From: Chrysomallon squamiferum
Lineage: Eukaryota > Mollusca > Gastropoda > Neomphalida > Peltospiridae
Direction: 5' to 3'
Length of the DNA stretch: 35,000 nucleotides
NCBI GenBank assembly: GCA_012295275.1
Contig: CM022665.1
Span: 39,949,795-39,984,794 of the forward strand
Positions 1 to 13,780 of this stretch are shown here, piece after piece. Below the pieces are notes generated by a model. It did no database searches. It saw only the letters and a list, made by a program, of their open reading frames with translations, and was not told the origin of the DNA. Numbering within the stretch: position 1 is the first letter of the stretch; each line of letters starts with the position of its first letter. The position numbers were made by a program, and so were the translations under genes.

Positions 1-240
1 TTAGGCTATGTTCCATTACAACCACTGCTCCATTACAATGGTTTGCAAAAGGCTGTGGCAAGTCTTTTATCTCTATGGTAACACGCAGAGAAAAGATTCC
101 TCGCTGCTAACTGGTCAGAGTAACCCGTGGATGGTGTTGCCGCTTTCCTGTTTTCTTCATTATAAAAGAAAAAGATAAACGACTGACAGATAATAACCGT
201 TAGCCGTTAACGTTAAAATGTGTAAATATGTTGTGTTTTG
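1..240 (+). mobile_element. tRNA-derived SINE, 3' portion, cut by the window start
   Basis: Read on the plus strand, this follows the order of a molluscan SINE as I remember it: a GTTCCA segment, then AAAGGCTGTGG, then AAAAGATTCCTCGCTGCTAA (the usual form is AAAAGATCCCTTGCTGCTAA), then GAGTAACCC and a CTTTCCT block. It ends with a degenerate TAACCGT...AAAATGTGT tail. The tRNA-like head would lie before position 1. The copy is old and diverged. Confidence 0.65.
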
Positions 241-1844
<1,604 letters not shown>

Positions 1845-1995
1845 TGAAGAAAGAAAGAAAGAAGGAACAAAATAAAAATAAAAATAATAATAAAAATCCC
1901 CGTCTTTCCTCAAAGTTAAGATGTTAATGAATCAAAACTTTTACGTGAATCATTTACAGTAAAAAAACAAAAACAAAAAATGAAAAGAAAAGAAA

Positions 1996-2000
<5 letters not shown>

Positions 2001-2074
<74 letters not shown>
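2001..2074. repeat. (GA)n microsatellite
   Basis: About 74 bp of pure GA repeat, opposite in orientation to the (TC)n array at 1724. A-rich DNA follows at 2195..2280. Confidence 0.98.
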
Positions 2075-2078
<4 letters not shown>

Positions 2079-4247
2079 GGACGGATGGATCTATTTTGAA
2101 ACTATTTCATTATCCATCTACTCGCGGACATGGACATACAGTTCCGCTGATGCAGTTCACTTAGAAAAGTGTTTCTTATATATATATATATATATTTTTA
2201 AAAAAACAAAAAAAAACCCAAAAGAAATTAAAAAAAAAAAAGAAAGAAAGAAAAAAAAAAAAGAAAAAAAAGAAAGAAAACAAATAGAGTTGTGCTTAAT
2301 ACTCGATGAAAACCCCCCACAAAAACTAACATTTACAAATTACCTGCTTTGTCAGAACTCTTTTGTGAGTACTAGCCTCTGTAACTAATCATCTAAGAAA
2401 CTGATATTTTCATTTGTGCCGATAAAAAGCCGTACCTTAACCTTTAGTCAATGTAAGAATGTTTTGTAATCCTCGATATGAAGTTCGTCTGCAATAAATG
2501 TTCTTTTAAATCCTTTATTATTATTATTTATTTATTATTCTTATTAAATATTTTGTATACTGAACATTTATAACTGAATTTTATGTACGTACGTACGTAT
2601 GTGTGCATGTATGTATCTTTGTATTTGGTTTTATTTGTTTGATTGATTGTTTATTTCTTTATTTCTTTGATTTGTTTGTATTTATTTACTTTTGTAAAGG
2701 AACACTGAATAACTGTAAAAAAAGAAACGCCACAAAATGAAAAGGAATGGAAACTAGATGAGGACATAACGGTTACACATACGTTTAAAACAATACAAAT
2801 GTAGAATTGTTGTTGTTGTTGTTGTTGTTTTTATAACAGGTTAAACCTGGTTGCCATTCCATTACAGACTTTAATCAATTAGCAACAAAAGATTGTTGAA
2901 ATGCACCGTCTCCTAAACATGGAAAACAATTCGCGGTTTTCATTGGTTATTGGCTAAAACGGAAAACAGCACAACAGCGCCCTGAAGAGCACCGATTCTG
3001 AACCTCAATTCAAAAAGTTCCTGCACTCGCCTGTGTTATCCTAACAGTAGCTGCATTTAGAAGTATTAGTATTATAAGTAGCAGTAGTAGTCGTCTTAGC
3101 AGCAGCACTAGTCCTAGTGGTGACGGTGTTAATGATAATAACAGTAATACTACACAACAAAAGGTAAACGTATTTTCCACACACGTGCACCAACACTCGT
3201 TCATAAACAAGTGTTAACAAAACATTGAAGCCAGATAATAGACACTGATATTTTTCCTTTTAAATCGTTTTTCATTTACTCTAAGTGGTTTGAAGAATTC
3301 TCCATTGTGAATGCGCCAACTGAAAATAGCGTTATTTTTCTATTTTCTGCATGTTGATTTTCGAAAACAAAATATTTTTCCTTCGGTATCGACCACTAGC
3401 GTATTAAGACGAGTGACTGAAAAACATTAAGAATGAAAAACCTGAGTATTCTCGAATTATTTTGGAGATGTTAATAAAGCTGAGGAGCGTCTCATAATGA
3501 TCGTGGAAAACCACTGATAGCATTTTCTCGCGCCATTAATATCTTGACGATCTTCCGAACAGAAATCTTGTAAACACGATTATACAATGAAGCTGCCATG
3601 TTCTCGAAAAGCAAACAGTGGTAATTTTGTTCTCGTATTTTCGAAAGCAAGTATAATTATTTAGTCTGGTGCTTGTTATTTTAACAAAAGCGATTTAAAA
3701 ATCTTGTCCTGGTGTAGTCATTGCTGTCAGGCGTTGGTTTTTGACAATCTCAAAACTGATTGGTTAAAAATTAGTCTCGATAAATGAATAGTTTTGTTTA
3801 TAGCGTATTTATTTATTTTTTTTTTTTTTTTTTTGTCTGCTTTCCGCCAAGTTTTCTGAAAATAAAGTTATTCTAGACTTGTAAATAGGTATCTGTTTTG
3901 TCGTTTAACAATGGTGTCAGATTTTTAAGGAAGGTGAAGGTATGTTAAGTGTATTGCCCTCCTGTACAATACATATTTAATGAAAACATACCTACCTACC
4001 ATCCTAGATACATAGAAAATGCATACTGAAATATACACAGACATAACTGTATATTATATATATCGATATCCGTTTGCATGTGCATGCATAGGCAGAAATA
4101 TACATATACACAGGCCTACGAACACACACGCATACATACACACAATCACGCAATTGTGTGTGTATGTGTGTGTTATAACATGCAAACAAAAAATATGAAA
4201 AGTAGGATATTTGAATGTTCTCTGTTTCTCAAGAAATACTATTGTTC

Positions 4248-4256
4248 TTGTTGTTG

Positions 4257-4292
<36 letters not shown>

Positions 4293-4321
4293 TATTTTTT
4301 TTTTTTTTTTTTTTTTTTTTT
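4248..4321. repeat. (TTG)n-(TTA)n array running into poly-T
   Basis: A triplet array with a TTG block then a TTA block, followed by about 27 T. The plus-strand frame over it is artefactual. Confidence 0.97.
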
Positions 4322-5427
4322 GTATTTCTTTCTTTTTCCCCCGCATCTCAACCAAGAAACAGAAAACGAACATAAATAACGAAATTATTTGTAAAAGATT
4401 TCCTCTATCATGAATAGTGAAAAAGCGGTCTCAGATCAATCGATTATTTCCGAACAGAGAAGCAGTAATACAGAGAACAGAGCAATACAAATTACCTAAT
4501 TTCCATTAAATTCACAAAGGATATGACAAGTCGTATATTAACTAACTACTGTCTATCTGCTGTAAAGCTTCATTTAACCGTTAAATTTTAACGGATAATA
4601 AAAGAACGAATTAGGAAAGGGTATTGACCTATTTGTTGTTGCGTCATGATTGTGTCTGTAAGTTTGAAATTGGTGGAATTTTAAATTTCTAATGTGTTAA
4701 TTGTATCTGAGAGTCATATACATATGATATGACGTACTGCCAACAGTCCGATAGGATTTTATATCTTAAAAAAAAATAAAATTTACATTAAAATAGTAAT
4801 TCTTTTTCTTTTTTTTATTATTATTATTTTTTTTAAAAATAATTTTTAATTCTTATTTTTTTTTTTTTTTTTGATTATTAATTTTCATTCTGAAATTGTC
4901 CAAAAATATTTTTGCATTGCAGATGGTTTAATATTGTCAGAATAGAAAGTTTTATATGTTACCCAACAATGAGAATGAAAGTTAAAATCAAAGATAAACA
5001 AGAAAGAATGAAAATCATCGTATTTGCCTTATGGGGAGACAAGTGATTTAATCAGATTTTGTTCTGAGGAAAAACATGGCGTGAAAGAAAGTTACGCATT
5101 TTGCACATAATATTTGACTGGTCGGCAATTTTTATTTTTTTTTTTTTTTGTTAATAAAGCTAAGACAAAAAAAAAAAAAAAAAAAAAAAGAACAATATAG
5201 TTTTTGTACAGCTGCACTGTTGTTTATTTATTACAAATCAGTAATTTTGCATTATTAAAGTGAAGTGCAACACTCAAAACTCGTTATTAGTGGATATGAA
5301 CGTTGGGAGGGTAGAGCACGTTATTTTCTTACTAAGTTATCATTTTTCTTTTGACATTTTGTCCCCGAGGCAATCGCCCATGTGGCCCCTCCCACTCACT
5401 CTACCCGACAAAACTTTTGTCTTTTTT

Positions 5428-5475
5428 AATAATAATAATAATAATAATAATAATAGCCTAAATAATAATAATAAT
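5428..5475. repeat. (AAT)n microsatellite, interrupted
   Basis: An AAT array broken once by AGCCTA at 5455..5460. It reads as poly-Asn in one frame. Confidence 0.96.
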
Positions 5476-6314
5476 ATCAACAATATAATCACCAATGACG
5501 AAACATCTAAAAGGTTCCTGGTTGTGTGTTGCATGGTCTCCCAGTGGAGTTCCTACATAGCAGAGGTTATGAGGTCATTAAGACGTAATACGTCATACTG
5601 CTATGTAATAGGTTTTGGTCTAAGGAGATTTCCGGAGTTACCATTGACATTCATTTAGCGGAATAATGAACTTGTTTTATCAGAGAGTGTCCCAGAATAA
5701 TGACAAGTTTTTTTTTCTCTCTCTCTCTTTTTATTTTTTATTTTTTTACCTTTTTTTTTTTTTATCGGTAGATTTAAAAAAAATATATATAAAATAAAAA
5801 AAATTAATTTTATGACAGTGTGCATGTCCATTATGCTTTCAAAAAATATAAAAAAATAAAATAAAAAGGAGAGAAAAAGGAAAAAAGGATTCAGACAAAA
5901 ATGTACATGCAGGCAATGACGACTCGACAACATTTATTAGATGAATTCATATGCATGCACGCACGCAAAAACAGAAATGGAGAAATATGTATATGTTTAT
6001 CTGTAGTTGCTCGCTTATTCTTACATACTACTTCTATCTTAACTTTTTACTTGCTTCATTTTTCATTTTATTTGTGCGATTATTGTGTGGGTGTACATAA
6101 TGTGAAGCATAATGTACTGACTTCAGTTTGATAAAGAATCTTTTTCTTGTATCTTTTTAAACTTCAGAATGCAAATGAATATAATTATTCAGACTCTTCA
6201 CTTTATAAAACAGAAAACGAAAATCTATAAATTATGTCAGTCGGTATTGTTTATTCTTTGCTGTTGTTTATGATGGTAGTTTTAAGGTGTACTAATGTTG
6301 GGATGATACTGAAA

Positions 6315-6362
<48 letters not shown>
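6315..6362. repeat. (AAT)n microsatellite
   Basis: About 16 pure AAT units. Confidence 0.97.
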
Positions 6363-6363
<1 letters not shown>

Positions 6364-6603
6364 TAGTAATAATAAAACATTTAAAAAAAAATAATAGAGG
6401 GGGGATTCTTCTTTTCAAAATGGAGTACTCAAGAACATGATATATTCAAACATGACTGTATAAATATTTTAACAAAATTAACTTATAACAATAGTAGATA
6501 TTAAACCATCAAAAAAATAACAAAACAACAAAAACAATATCAACAACAACAACAACAATATATATATATACATACATATTATTTTTCTATATTTCTTACT
6601 TTT

Positions 6604-6604
6604 A

Positions 6605-6647
<43 letters not shown>
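6604..6647. repeat. (TTA)n microsatellite
   Basis: About 14 TTA units, opposite in orientation to the AAT array at 6315. Short (CAA)n and (TA)n stretches lie nearby at 6540..6571. Confidence 0.97.
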
Positions 6648-6649
<2 letters not shown>

Positions 6650-7297
6650 GTATGTAAGTTCAACGTATCATTTTGGGATTTATTTCTATACTGCATCGCG
6701 GATTACCGTCTTCTTAGACACGGTCAGCTTAAAGGAAGCTCGAGATTGAAGGCTCTGGAATAAAACGTATCTTCAGCAGTAATTCGAGTACTGTTATTTA
6801 TTATTTCGGACGCTTGGAATGCCATTCCATACTGAAGCTACATGCAGAATGCAGTGTCTGGCTCCAGATTGTTTTGTTCTATCGCCATAACTCGATTCTC
6901 ACAAATTATGTAATTATTTTCTCTAATTTTTCTGTCTTGTTTCATCAGTTGTTTGGCTTGGAAGAAAAGCATTTGTGGCCTCGTGAAGCGTTCTGGGAAG
7001 GAAGTCACGTGAGACAACGTGGATGACGTAATTATCGGTGCTTTAGGTTGCTGTTTTGTCATTGGTATTTGTGTTCCCGATTTCATTATTTCGTTTGTTG
7101 TTAATGCTGTGTTGTTGTTGTTTTTTTGTTGTTTTTTTAATTGTTTGTTTGGTTGGTTTATTTATTTGTTTGTTTGTTTGTTTGTTTATTGTCGTCGTCA
7201 CTGTTAATTCTTGTTATTAATATTGCTATTGATGTTGTTACAGTTGCTGTTGTTGTTCCTAGAGGAATTAATAACGAAAATTACTCACAAACACGTG

Positions 7298-7342
7298 TGT
7301 GCGTGTGCGTGTCTGTGTGTGTGTGAGTGTGTGTGTGTGTGT
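7298..7342. repeat. (GT)n microsatellite, interrupted
   Basis: GT repeats with a few C and A interruptions. A (TTTG)n block lies just upstream at 7165..7188. Confidence 0.95.
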
Positions 7343-7691
7343 CTCTCAGTTTCGGATTTCTTAACATTTCATTTTAAAATTTATATCTTTTCTTTTTTTT
7401 TTTCTTTTTTTTTTTTTTTTTAATTTACTAAATTTTCTAGTAATTAAATAATAATAAGCTGTAGTAATACACATGTTTCAGTAAAATTTAATCTGAAAAA
7501 AAAGATTTTCTCTCTCATTTCTTCTCTGCGCCTGTCTGTTTCCGTCTGTCTCTCCTTCTGTTTGTTCTTTAATTAATTCTCCGTTTGTAGTAAATTGTTT
7601 TGCCTCTGTTTTGTCTTGTTTTATTTATTTAATGTTATTTTCTTCCATATGTTTTCATGTTAATAATCATTGCAAACCTTATGTTGAGAAG

Positions 7692-7693
<2 letters not shown>

Positions 7694-7758
<65 letters not shown>

Positions 7759-7788
7759 AAATAAACAAACAAACAAACAAACAAACAA
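7694..7788. repeat. Compound (TAA)n-(GAT)n-(AAAC)n array
   Basis: Three different short repeats abut without spacer: TAA to about 7724, GAT to about 7758, then AAAC. Confidence 0.97.
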
Positions 7789-8071
7789 AAAGAACAACAA
7801 ATTTTGTGCGACTATGTTTTCTTATTATGAATTCCCGATTGAAGCGTTCTTCGCAAATTTAAGAGCAACAACAAACCCAAGGATTAAAAAAAAAAAAAAA
7901 GTAAATACAACAAAAATAAAAATAAGGGGTAAAAAAAAAAAAAGCAACAAAACAAGAGACAGAAAATAAAAAGAAGACGTTTTTACATGGAGTTTTCCGA
8001 CTGGTTTAAATTAAGAGTTAATTTTTGGAGACATTTACAAAGAACACTTTTCGTAAATTTCATTACGTAAT

Positions 8072-8413
8072 TTTAATCTCATAAAGATCATCTGTTTCTT
8101 GACATTTAATCATGTCTTCCGGCGTGTCTCTCAGTAAACAGATACTGTCACATTTCAGCTAAACTGAAGATTGACGAACAACGGCAAATACAATATAGTT
8201 ATTGTCATGAATTGATAATCACATAAAACTGTGATCATTAAGGTTTCTGAAGAATGACATCGGAATAAACAATGAAAAAAAAAAAAAAAAAAAATAATAA
8301 TAATAATAATAAATAAGAGAAGAGAGAAAAAAAAACAATTAAAATAAATATATTAAAAACTGCTGACGTTTCTCAGGCACTTTCGTTAAGTAGGCCTATA
8401 TTAATGAACCGCA
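8072..8413 (-). promoter_or_regulatory. Probable receptor 3' UTR with ATTAAA poly(A) signal candidates
   Basis: Downstream of the receptor stop, the minus strand carries ATTAAA at 8110..8105 and 8077..8072, about 300-340 nt from the stop. No AATAAA is closer. Two overlapping AATAAA copies occur only near 7629..7620. The real cleavage site cannot be fixed from sequence alone. Confidence 0.3.
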
Positions 8414-8928
8414 CTACACCAGCGAACCAACACCCACACCACCACCACCACCACCACCACGCGTAGCTCCGATGGCGACATCATCGGCAGCTTCACTTCT
8501 AGCATTCCGTGACGTCACCACTTGGTCGGGAGTCAGGTACCCGTTTTGCGTTTCAAGGGTTTTGCACAAGTTACTGTTACAAACGATGTTCTCTTCCAGG
8601 CTGTCCATTTTAGGCACGCATTTAGCTTTTTGCGACCTGTCTCCAAGCAGTCGCATTTTAATGGAGTCTCGACCACTTCCGTTCACGGCGCGTCCGGAGA
8701 TAACTGGGCTGTCCTGGAATGTAATGTAAGAATTACTGTCCTTTTTGATAAGCGTTGTAGGTTGCCTGGTACATTTCTCGGACGCCCACTTGTACACTCC
8801 GCTGTTGGAAGGCGTCCCGTGACTATAGCACCAGAAACAGATTGTTTCTTTGAAAGCCTGTCTGTATCTTTTGGAAATGACGTTGTACAAGATGGGATTG
8901 ACAGTGGAGCTGATGAAGTATAGAACAC
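8414..8928 (-). CDS. Same GPCR, exon C: TM7, helix 8, C-terminal tail and stop
   Basis: This terminal coding exon has 170 full codons plus a TAG stop at 8416..8414. Its first two bases complete a Gly codon from exon B, giving ISGVLYFISSTVNPILY across the junction. NPILY (residues 241-245) is the TM7 NPxxY activation motif. Helix 8 follows (KRYRQAFKET), then CFWC (261-264), whose two cysteines are likely palmitoylation sites. The remaining tail of about 135 residues is hydrophilic and rich in Ser and Thr, which could be kinase and arrestin sites. Near the end lies a run of seven glycines, all GGT, encoded by an in-frame triplet repeat at 8438..8458. The protein ends Gly-Ser-Leu-Val, which fits a class I PDZ ligand (S/T-x-hydrophobic). 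The acceptor is TTTCCAG at 8929. Calls on tail function are inference. Confidence 0.93.
8438..8458 (-). repeat. Coding (GGT)7 triplet repeat in the receptor C-terminus
   Basis: Seven identical GGT codons encode poly-Gly eight residues before the end of the receptor. Pure codon identity suggests recent slippage. Confidence 0.95.
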
Positions 8929-9506
8929 CTGGAAAGAAAGCAGTAATTACGTTGTGAATAATTGAAGTGTTTACAGTTCGATTTAAATCATCCGTATCAC
9001 TAAAAGAACGGTACACAATAATATTGTGAAGATCGTAAAATCAGCGTATTAGAGATGGCGAATGGACTATACAAAATAAAATTTAAAAAAACCCCAAAAC
9101 ATAATGCAATTTAATAGTCATGAATGACATTTTTTGATTAAAAACTCGGGAATAAACGTCATTGAAAAAGCTGAAGATGCAATTTTCTAACCCAAAAGGA
9201 CATAATTTTCGACATAACTGATAATGAAATTATTAAATTATTTTATTTTATTTTTCTTAGTATTTAAAAAAAAATAAAAAATATTCTCATGAGATTGTTC
9301 ATTAGCATAATACAATGTGACTGACGTGGGTTACACAGTTCTGGTACTGTTGGGTCTAATCAACATTTACGAATATTAACTTAAGGTATTAACCTATTTT
9401 TTATTGTGGAAAAAGATACACACGTGTTGAACAAGAAGAATAAGAGCAAGGACAATAATTTTCTGTTTATAGTCTACGATAAGATATTATATTAAACGTG
9501 TTTTAT

Positions 9507-9526
9507 GATTATTATTATTATTATCA

Positions 9527-9587
<61 letters not shown>

Positions 9588-9604
9588 CATTATTATTATT
9601 ACTA
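9507..9604. repeat. (ATT)n array with interruptions
   Basis: About 98 bp of ATT repeat with a few C substitutions, followed by (TTG)n near 9607..9619. It lies in the intron between exons B and C. Confidence 0.97.
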
Positions 9605-10429
9605 CTGTTGTTGTTGTTGAAGAATGTAATAATTATTAAAAAGACAATTAAATCATGAATAGAATGCTATGTTACTTGACATAATAACATCTGTGTGCCC
9701 ACTAAAACGAAGACGATTTCTTTATTGTTGTTTGACAAAGACATCAAAACAGGTCGGTGCAAATTGTCGTGGTATTTCCGGCTACAGGACGCGAGCTAAT
9801 ATCTTTATTTCAAAAACTGAATTGTCTTCTCACATTCAGAGAGCAAATTCTTCCGAAGATAAACTGGGCAAAAAAGAGTTACGCGTCACTGTCGCATCAA
9901 CAAACAATCTTCATGAATAATTATAAGAAATAACACGAGTAATCGTCCGGAAGATGTAATGGACATGAAAATAAAACAGTGGTATTTTGTCGAGATCTTT
10001 CGTTACGTTTTCTCTGGTTTGAGGCTTCGCCGGACTTTTTGGACGCGTAATTTCATAGTTTGTCCAATCCATTTATCGGCCTCATTTAAAGATGGTTACT
10101 TTCCGTACGTCTAGGTAAACGGATGTACGAAAATAGAATCTATCCTGCGAGTTTGATTTTTTTTTTTTTTTTTTTTTATTTAACATAAAGAGAGAACAAT
10201 GATATAGAGTTGGATGAAAGGAAAGACGATGTATGAATAGTGGCTTGTTTATTTCTGATTTGCGCGTACATTTAGAATAACAAGATATTAATATTAAAAA
10301 AAGAAACGTTCGTACATTGACCTATACAGTTAAGTATGTTATATTGTCAGCAAGGAAAAAACAAAAAAACAAAATTATAAAAGAAAAATAATAGTTATTA
10401 ACTAGAGGTGATTTAAATGAGTCAGTATC

Positions 10430-10432
<3 letters not shown>

Positions 10433-10521
<89 letters not shown>
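10433..10521. repeat. (TC)n microsatellite
   Basis: About 88 bp of pure TC. It lies about 250 bp inside the intron downstream of exon B. Confidence 0.98.
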
Positions 10522-10525
<4 letters not shown>

Positions 10526-10771
10526 ATGAGTGTCTCTCTGCCTGTCTCTGTTTTCTCCCTGTGATAGAGTTCTAATATTGTTTTAATATTAGGTATCAGT
10601 CTTATCCCGTACACTTTTAAATATTTTCTTTTTTAAATTAACATAATCCCCAGATTTCTTTTTCTTCAAATCTTTTTATTTTATTTTATTTTTTTTTTTT
10701 TTTTCTGTTGACTCACTTCTACTTTGTATATAAAACCAACAAGGATGTTTTCGCAGGTAGAAATACGTTAC

Positions 10772-10897
10772 CTGAGATGTAGAAAAGAGTGCTCTGTATC
10801 TGCATTAGCTGCGGAGTCCAGTTAGACACGTACAAGACCATAAGTCTCTGCGCGTGGAATGGCGCCCAGCAGATGATAAAAGCCGCCGTTACAGCCA
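10772..10897 (-). CDS. Same GPCR, exon B: TM6, ECL3, start of TM7
   Basis: This is a 126-bp coding exon read from 10897 down to 10772. Its first two bases complete the split codon from exon A (G+TG = Val), restoring the run VVIRMLVAVTAAF that crosses the junction exactly as related receptors do. Continuing the exon A numbering, TM6 carries the CWxP toggle motif as CWAPFH (198-203), followed by AQRLM, a hallmark of pyrokinin and neuromedin-U receptors. ECL3 contains NWT (214-216), a formal N-glycosylation sequon, although the following Pro makes use unlikely. TM7 begins around LFYISG. The acceptor has a long T-rich tract ending in TTCCAG at 10898. The donor is GTAACG from 10771, weaker than that of exon A. 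The open frame continues past both splice sites into intron, so the exon limits were set from splice signals and phase. The upstream intron is 21.5 kb. Confidence 0.93.
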
Positions 10898-10936
10898 CTG
10901 GAAAAAAAAAAGAAAAAGAAAAAAGAACAAAACAAT

Positions 10937-10972
10937 GAGTGAACGAACGAACGAATGAATGAATGAACGAAT
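10937..10972. repeat. (GAAC/GAAT)n tetranucleotide repeat
   Basis: About nine GAAY units, immediately upstream (minus-strand sense) of the pyrimidine tract of the exon B acceptor. Confidence 0.93.
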
Positions 10973-11860
10973 ATCTAAAATAATGAATAAAATGTTTAAT
11001 TATCATCTCATCATTTAGAATAAATGATCGTGCAGTGTATGTATAATTATGATATGACGTAAGAAAGACGTTACCGCCAATCCGAAATTTACAGTTACCC
11101 ATCAGCAGTAAAATATATTTTGGTATACACCTTCCCATAAACAGCTCTGCGGAGTGCAGGCTGTCGCGGGAAATAACAACAATGGGAGGCTGAAGGTGGA
11201 TTGATCCGGTGATCTGTCACCCTTCAGACAAACATTCAACTATTGACATTCATTCCGTTATAATAAAACAATTAATATAAATTTCTGTTTAGATGTTTTT
11301 ATCATGAAAGACCTTTTGATTTATTTCAGATTATTCCTGATGATTTATCTAAGTCAACAGAAAACAACAGCAGTGTAATGAATAATAATAATAATTGAAA
11401 AAAAAAAAAAAAAAACGTTAAATGCAAAGGTTTTTTTCTACTGCTAGGTCCGAAATTATTAATTAATCAATTTTATTTTATTTTATTTTGTTTAATTTTT
11501 TAATTTTTTCATAAACATTGGATTATTAATTTTGCTTTTCACATCGTTAGATCTGAGTATTGAGGCATTCAATCTATGTATAGTTATATGCAGATAACAT
11601 GCAAATAGTCTTTTTTATGTTATAACAGATACAGTAAGTTTATTTTGGTGATAACACTTATTTTGGAATTTATACACTTTTATGTGCATAACTGTATGTA
11701 GGTAGATATATGTATTATGTATATATGTAAATTTATGTACATATAAGTGCATTTACAAGTGCATTTATGTATATATCTAAATAAATTATGTCCTAATCGT
11801 ATTTTACAGATAATAAATAACGTCCATATATATTTTTACCATATTCATGTTTCAGTATGG

Positions 11861-11871
<11 letters not shown>

Positions 11872-11908
<37 letters not shown>
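11872..11908. repeat. Poly-A run
   Basis: About 37 A residues after a short CA repeat. No retroposon body is recognisable upstream. Confidence 0.97.
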
Positions 11909-11910
<2 letters not shown>

Positions 11911-13087
11911 GTTTAGATATTATCATGGAATTCTTAAAAATCTTACTGCACTGTCATTATCCTGTAATATATTTCCGTTCTTTTTTTTATGTTTTAGACT
12001 GTTCCTTTATTCAAAATATCTTCTGGGGTTTTTTTTTTTTTTTTTTCTCCCCTTGTTTCTCTTATTTGTAATTCATCAATGCTACGCATTTCCCAAATGA
12101 ACGCAAATGAGCGAAGCCAGCACGTCTTCACGGCGACCAGTCGAATCCGTGGCGGCCAACGTAACGAGCCGTCAAAAGGAAAATCAAGGGATTTACAAAT
12201 TATATCTTGATTTGCCTTGTGACAGGCAATTTGTCACCGCAAGTTGGGCTAGCTGGGACTTTAATATTATGTTCAGAAGAGAAAATTAAAGTCGCTGGTT
12301 GGCTTCAACTCATGATTGCCAGTTTGAAGGTCTTTATATTTTTTTATTTTTTTATATATATATATAAACCAATATATACCGTATTTAAATACACAGTGAA
12401 TGATAGTGAGGGATTCTAGCAGAGTGCCAGGTGAGTGATGGGCGGAAACAGGGTGGTGACGTCGGGGCTTGAAAGAAATACCAAAAGCTGATCTGAAGCA
12501 CGACAAACAAGATAAAAGGAAATCATTTATGTACAGTGCCTGTCAAAATGAACGAAAAAGCCCAGGATAGGAAATAAACGATCAGGGAACGATAATGTGA
12601 CTGACAGATAGAATGAATTTTGAGTTTGATGTGAAAAAAAAAAAAATATAACGAAAGACAAAAATGTGTCTGTTAATGTTTCAGTGCATTGGTGTCACTG
12701 AGCTTAATTTTTTATTTTTTATTTATTTATTTATTTTTTTCATTTATAAATTGTGTATTTATGTAAAAGAAGCAGTGGTGGTGACATAACAAGACAAGCA
12801 TTTCCGTTACAGGTTTTTCTTACGATACACGAATTAACGAAAATCTTATGTAATAATCTTCTGTTGCTATTTTCGTCTGTTCAGCAAAAATTGTAGAGTG
12901 GTTGATATAGTAACCATGGATACTAATTTAAAATGGTTCCAGGCCAAATCACATAATTCCTTCTATTAGATATAGTAACTGTCATACTTTTTTTTTATTA
13001 TTATTAGCTGCTCTAGTGCAGAAATGTTGGGTGAAGAAAGAACACTTCCATTTCAGACACTCTGAGAGACAGTGTTCACCCATCCTT

Positions 13088-13780
13088 ACACACACACACA
13101 CATACGTACGTACACACATACATACATACATACATACATACATACACACACACACATACATACATACACACACATACTTACACACATATACACATACATA
13201 CATACATACATACAGACACATAAACATACATACATTCATAATACATTCACACATACATTCATACACATATACATACATACATACCAACATACATACATAT
13301 ATACACACATACATTCATAAACATATAAATACATACACACATATACATACATGCACACACATACATACACACACATACATACACACATGTACATACACAC
13401 ATGTACATACATATACACACATATACATATACACACATTCATACACATATACATACATACATATACACATACACACATTCATACACATATACATATACTA
13501 CATACACACATATACATACATATACATATATATATATACATACATACATGCACACACACATACATACATACATACATGCAGACAGACATACAGACACTTA
13601 CACACACTCAGAAACACAGACACACATACATACACACATGCACACATATCCATCGTTCCATCCATCCACCCATCCTTCCAACCATCCATCGATGCATCCA
13701 TACATCCATGCATCATTCATCCAGCCAGCCATACATACACAACAGAAACACACCAACATACATGCACAATATCAGCGCTA
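13088..13780. repeat. Composite (CA)n/(TACA)n minisatellite block
   Basis: About 690 bp of irregular CACA, TACA and ATAC units grading into CATC and CCAT units at 13647..13735. It keeps several overlapping frames open on both strands, up to 291 codons at 13016..13891. These encode only His/Thr/Tyr/Ile or Val/Cys/Met repeats and are not genes. Confidence 0.97.

Larger units (their letters stand above)
2286..8071. other. Gene-free, repeat-rich DNA
   Basis: This is AT-rich sequence with many poly-T and poly-A runs (3817..3834, 4295..4321, 5135..5149, 5167..5189, 7407..7421) and trinucleotide or tetranucleotide arrays listed separately. The frames at 4078..4413, 5260..5658, 6234..6440 and 7724..7969 are translations of these arrays. 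A transcription-factor-like motif cluster lies at 6991..7031. No exon with flanking splice sites and recognisable protein was found. Confidence 0.6.
8929..10771 (-). other. Intron between exons B and C (1,843 bp, phase 1)
   Basis: The intron runs from GTAACG at 10771 to TTTCCAG at 8929 and splits TM7 at a Gly codon. It holds an interrupted (ATT)n array (9507..9604), poly-T (10157..10178) and a (CT)n array (10433..10521). The remainder, including an 83-codon frame at 9669..9920 on the plus strand, has no recognisable content. Confidence 0.92.

Noticed and set aside
2838-2855. Palindrome CAGGTT-A-AACCTG
   Set aside because: It has six-base arms only and sits alone in AT-rich DNA; chance is a sufficient explanation.
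8472-8923. Plus-strand frames of 85 and 133 codons opposite receptor exon C
   Set aside because: They are antisense shadows of a strongly supported coding exon and have no recognisable features.
11640-11700. CTTTTATGTGCAT resembling the SINE central block on the minus strand
   Set aside because: The flanks do not match the element on either side.
12107-12289. A 60-codon plus-strand frame with ordinary amino-acid composition
   Set aside because: It is short, with no known domain and no supporting splice sites, and lies in the antisense of a receptor intron.
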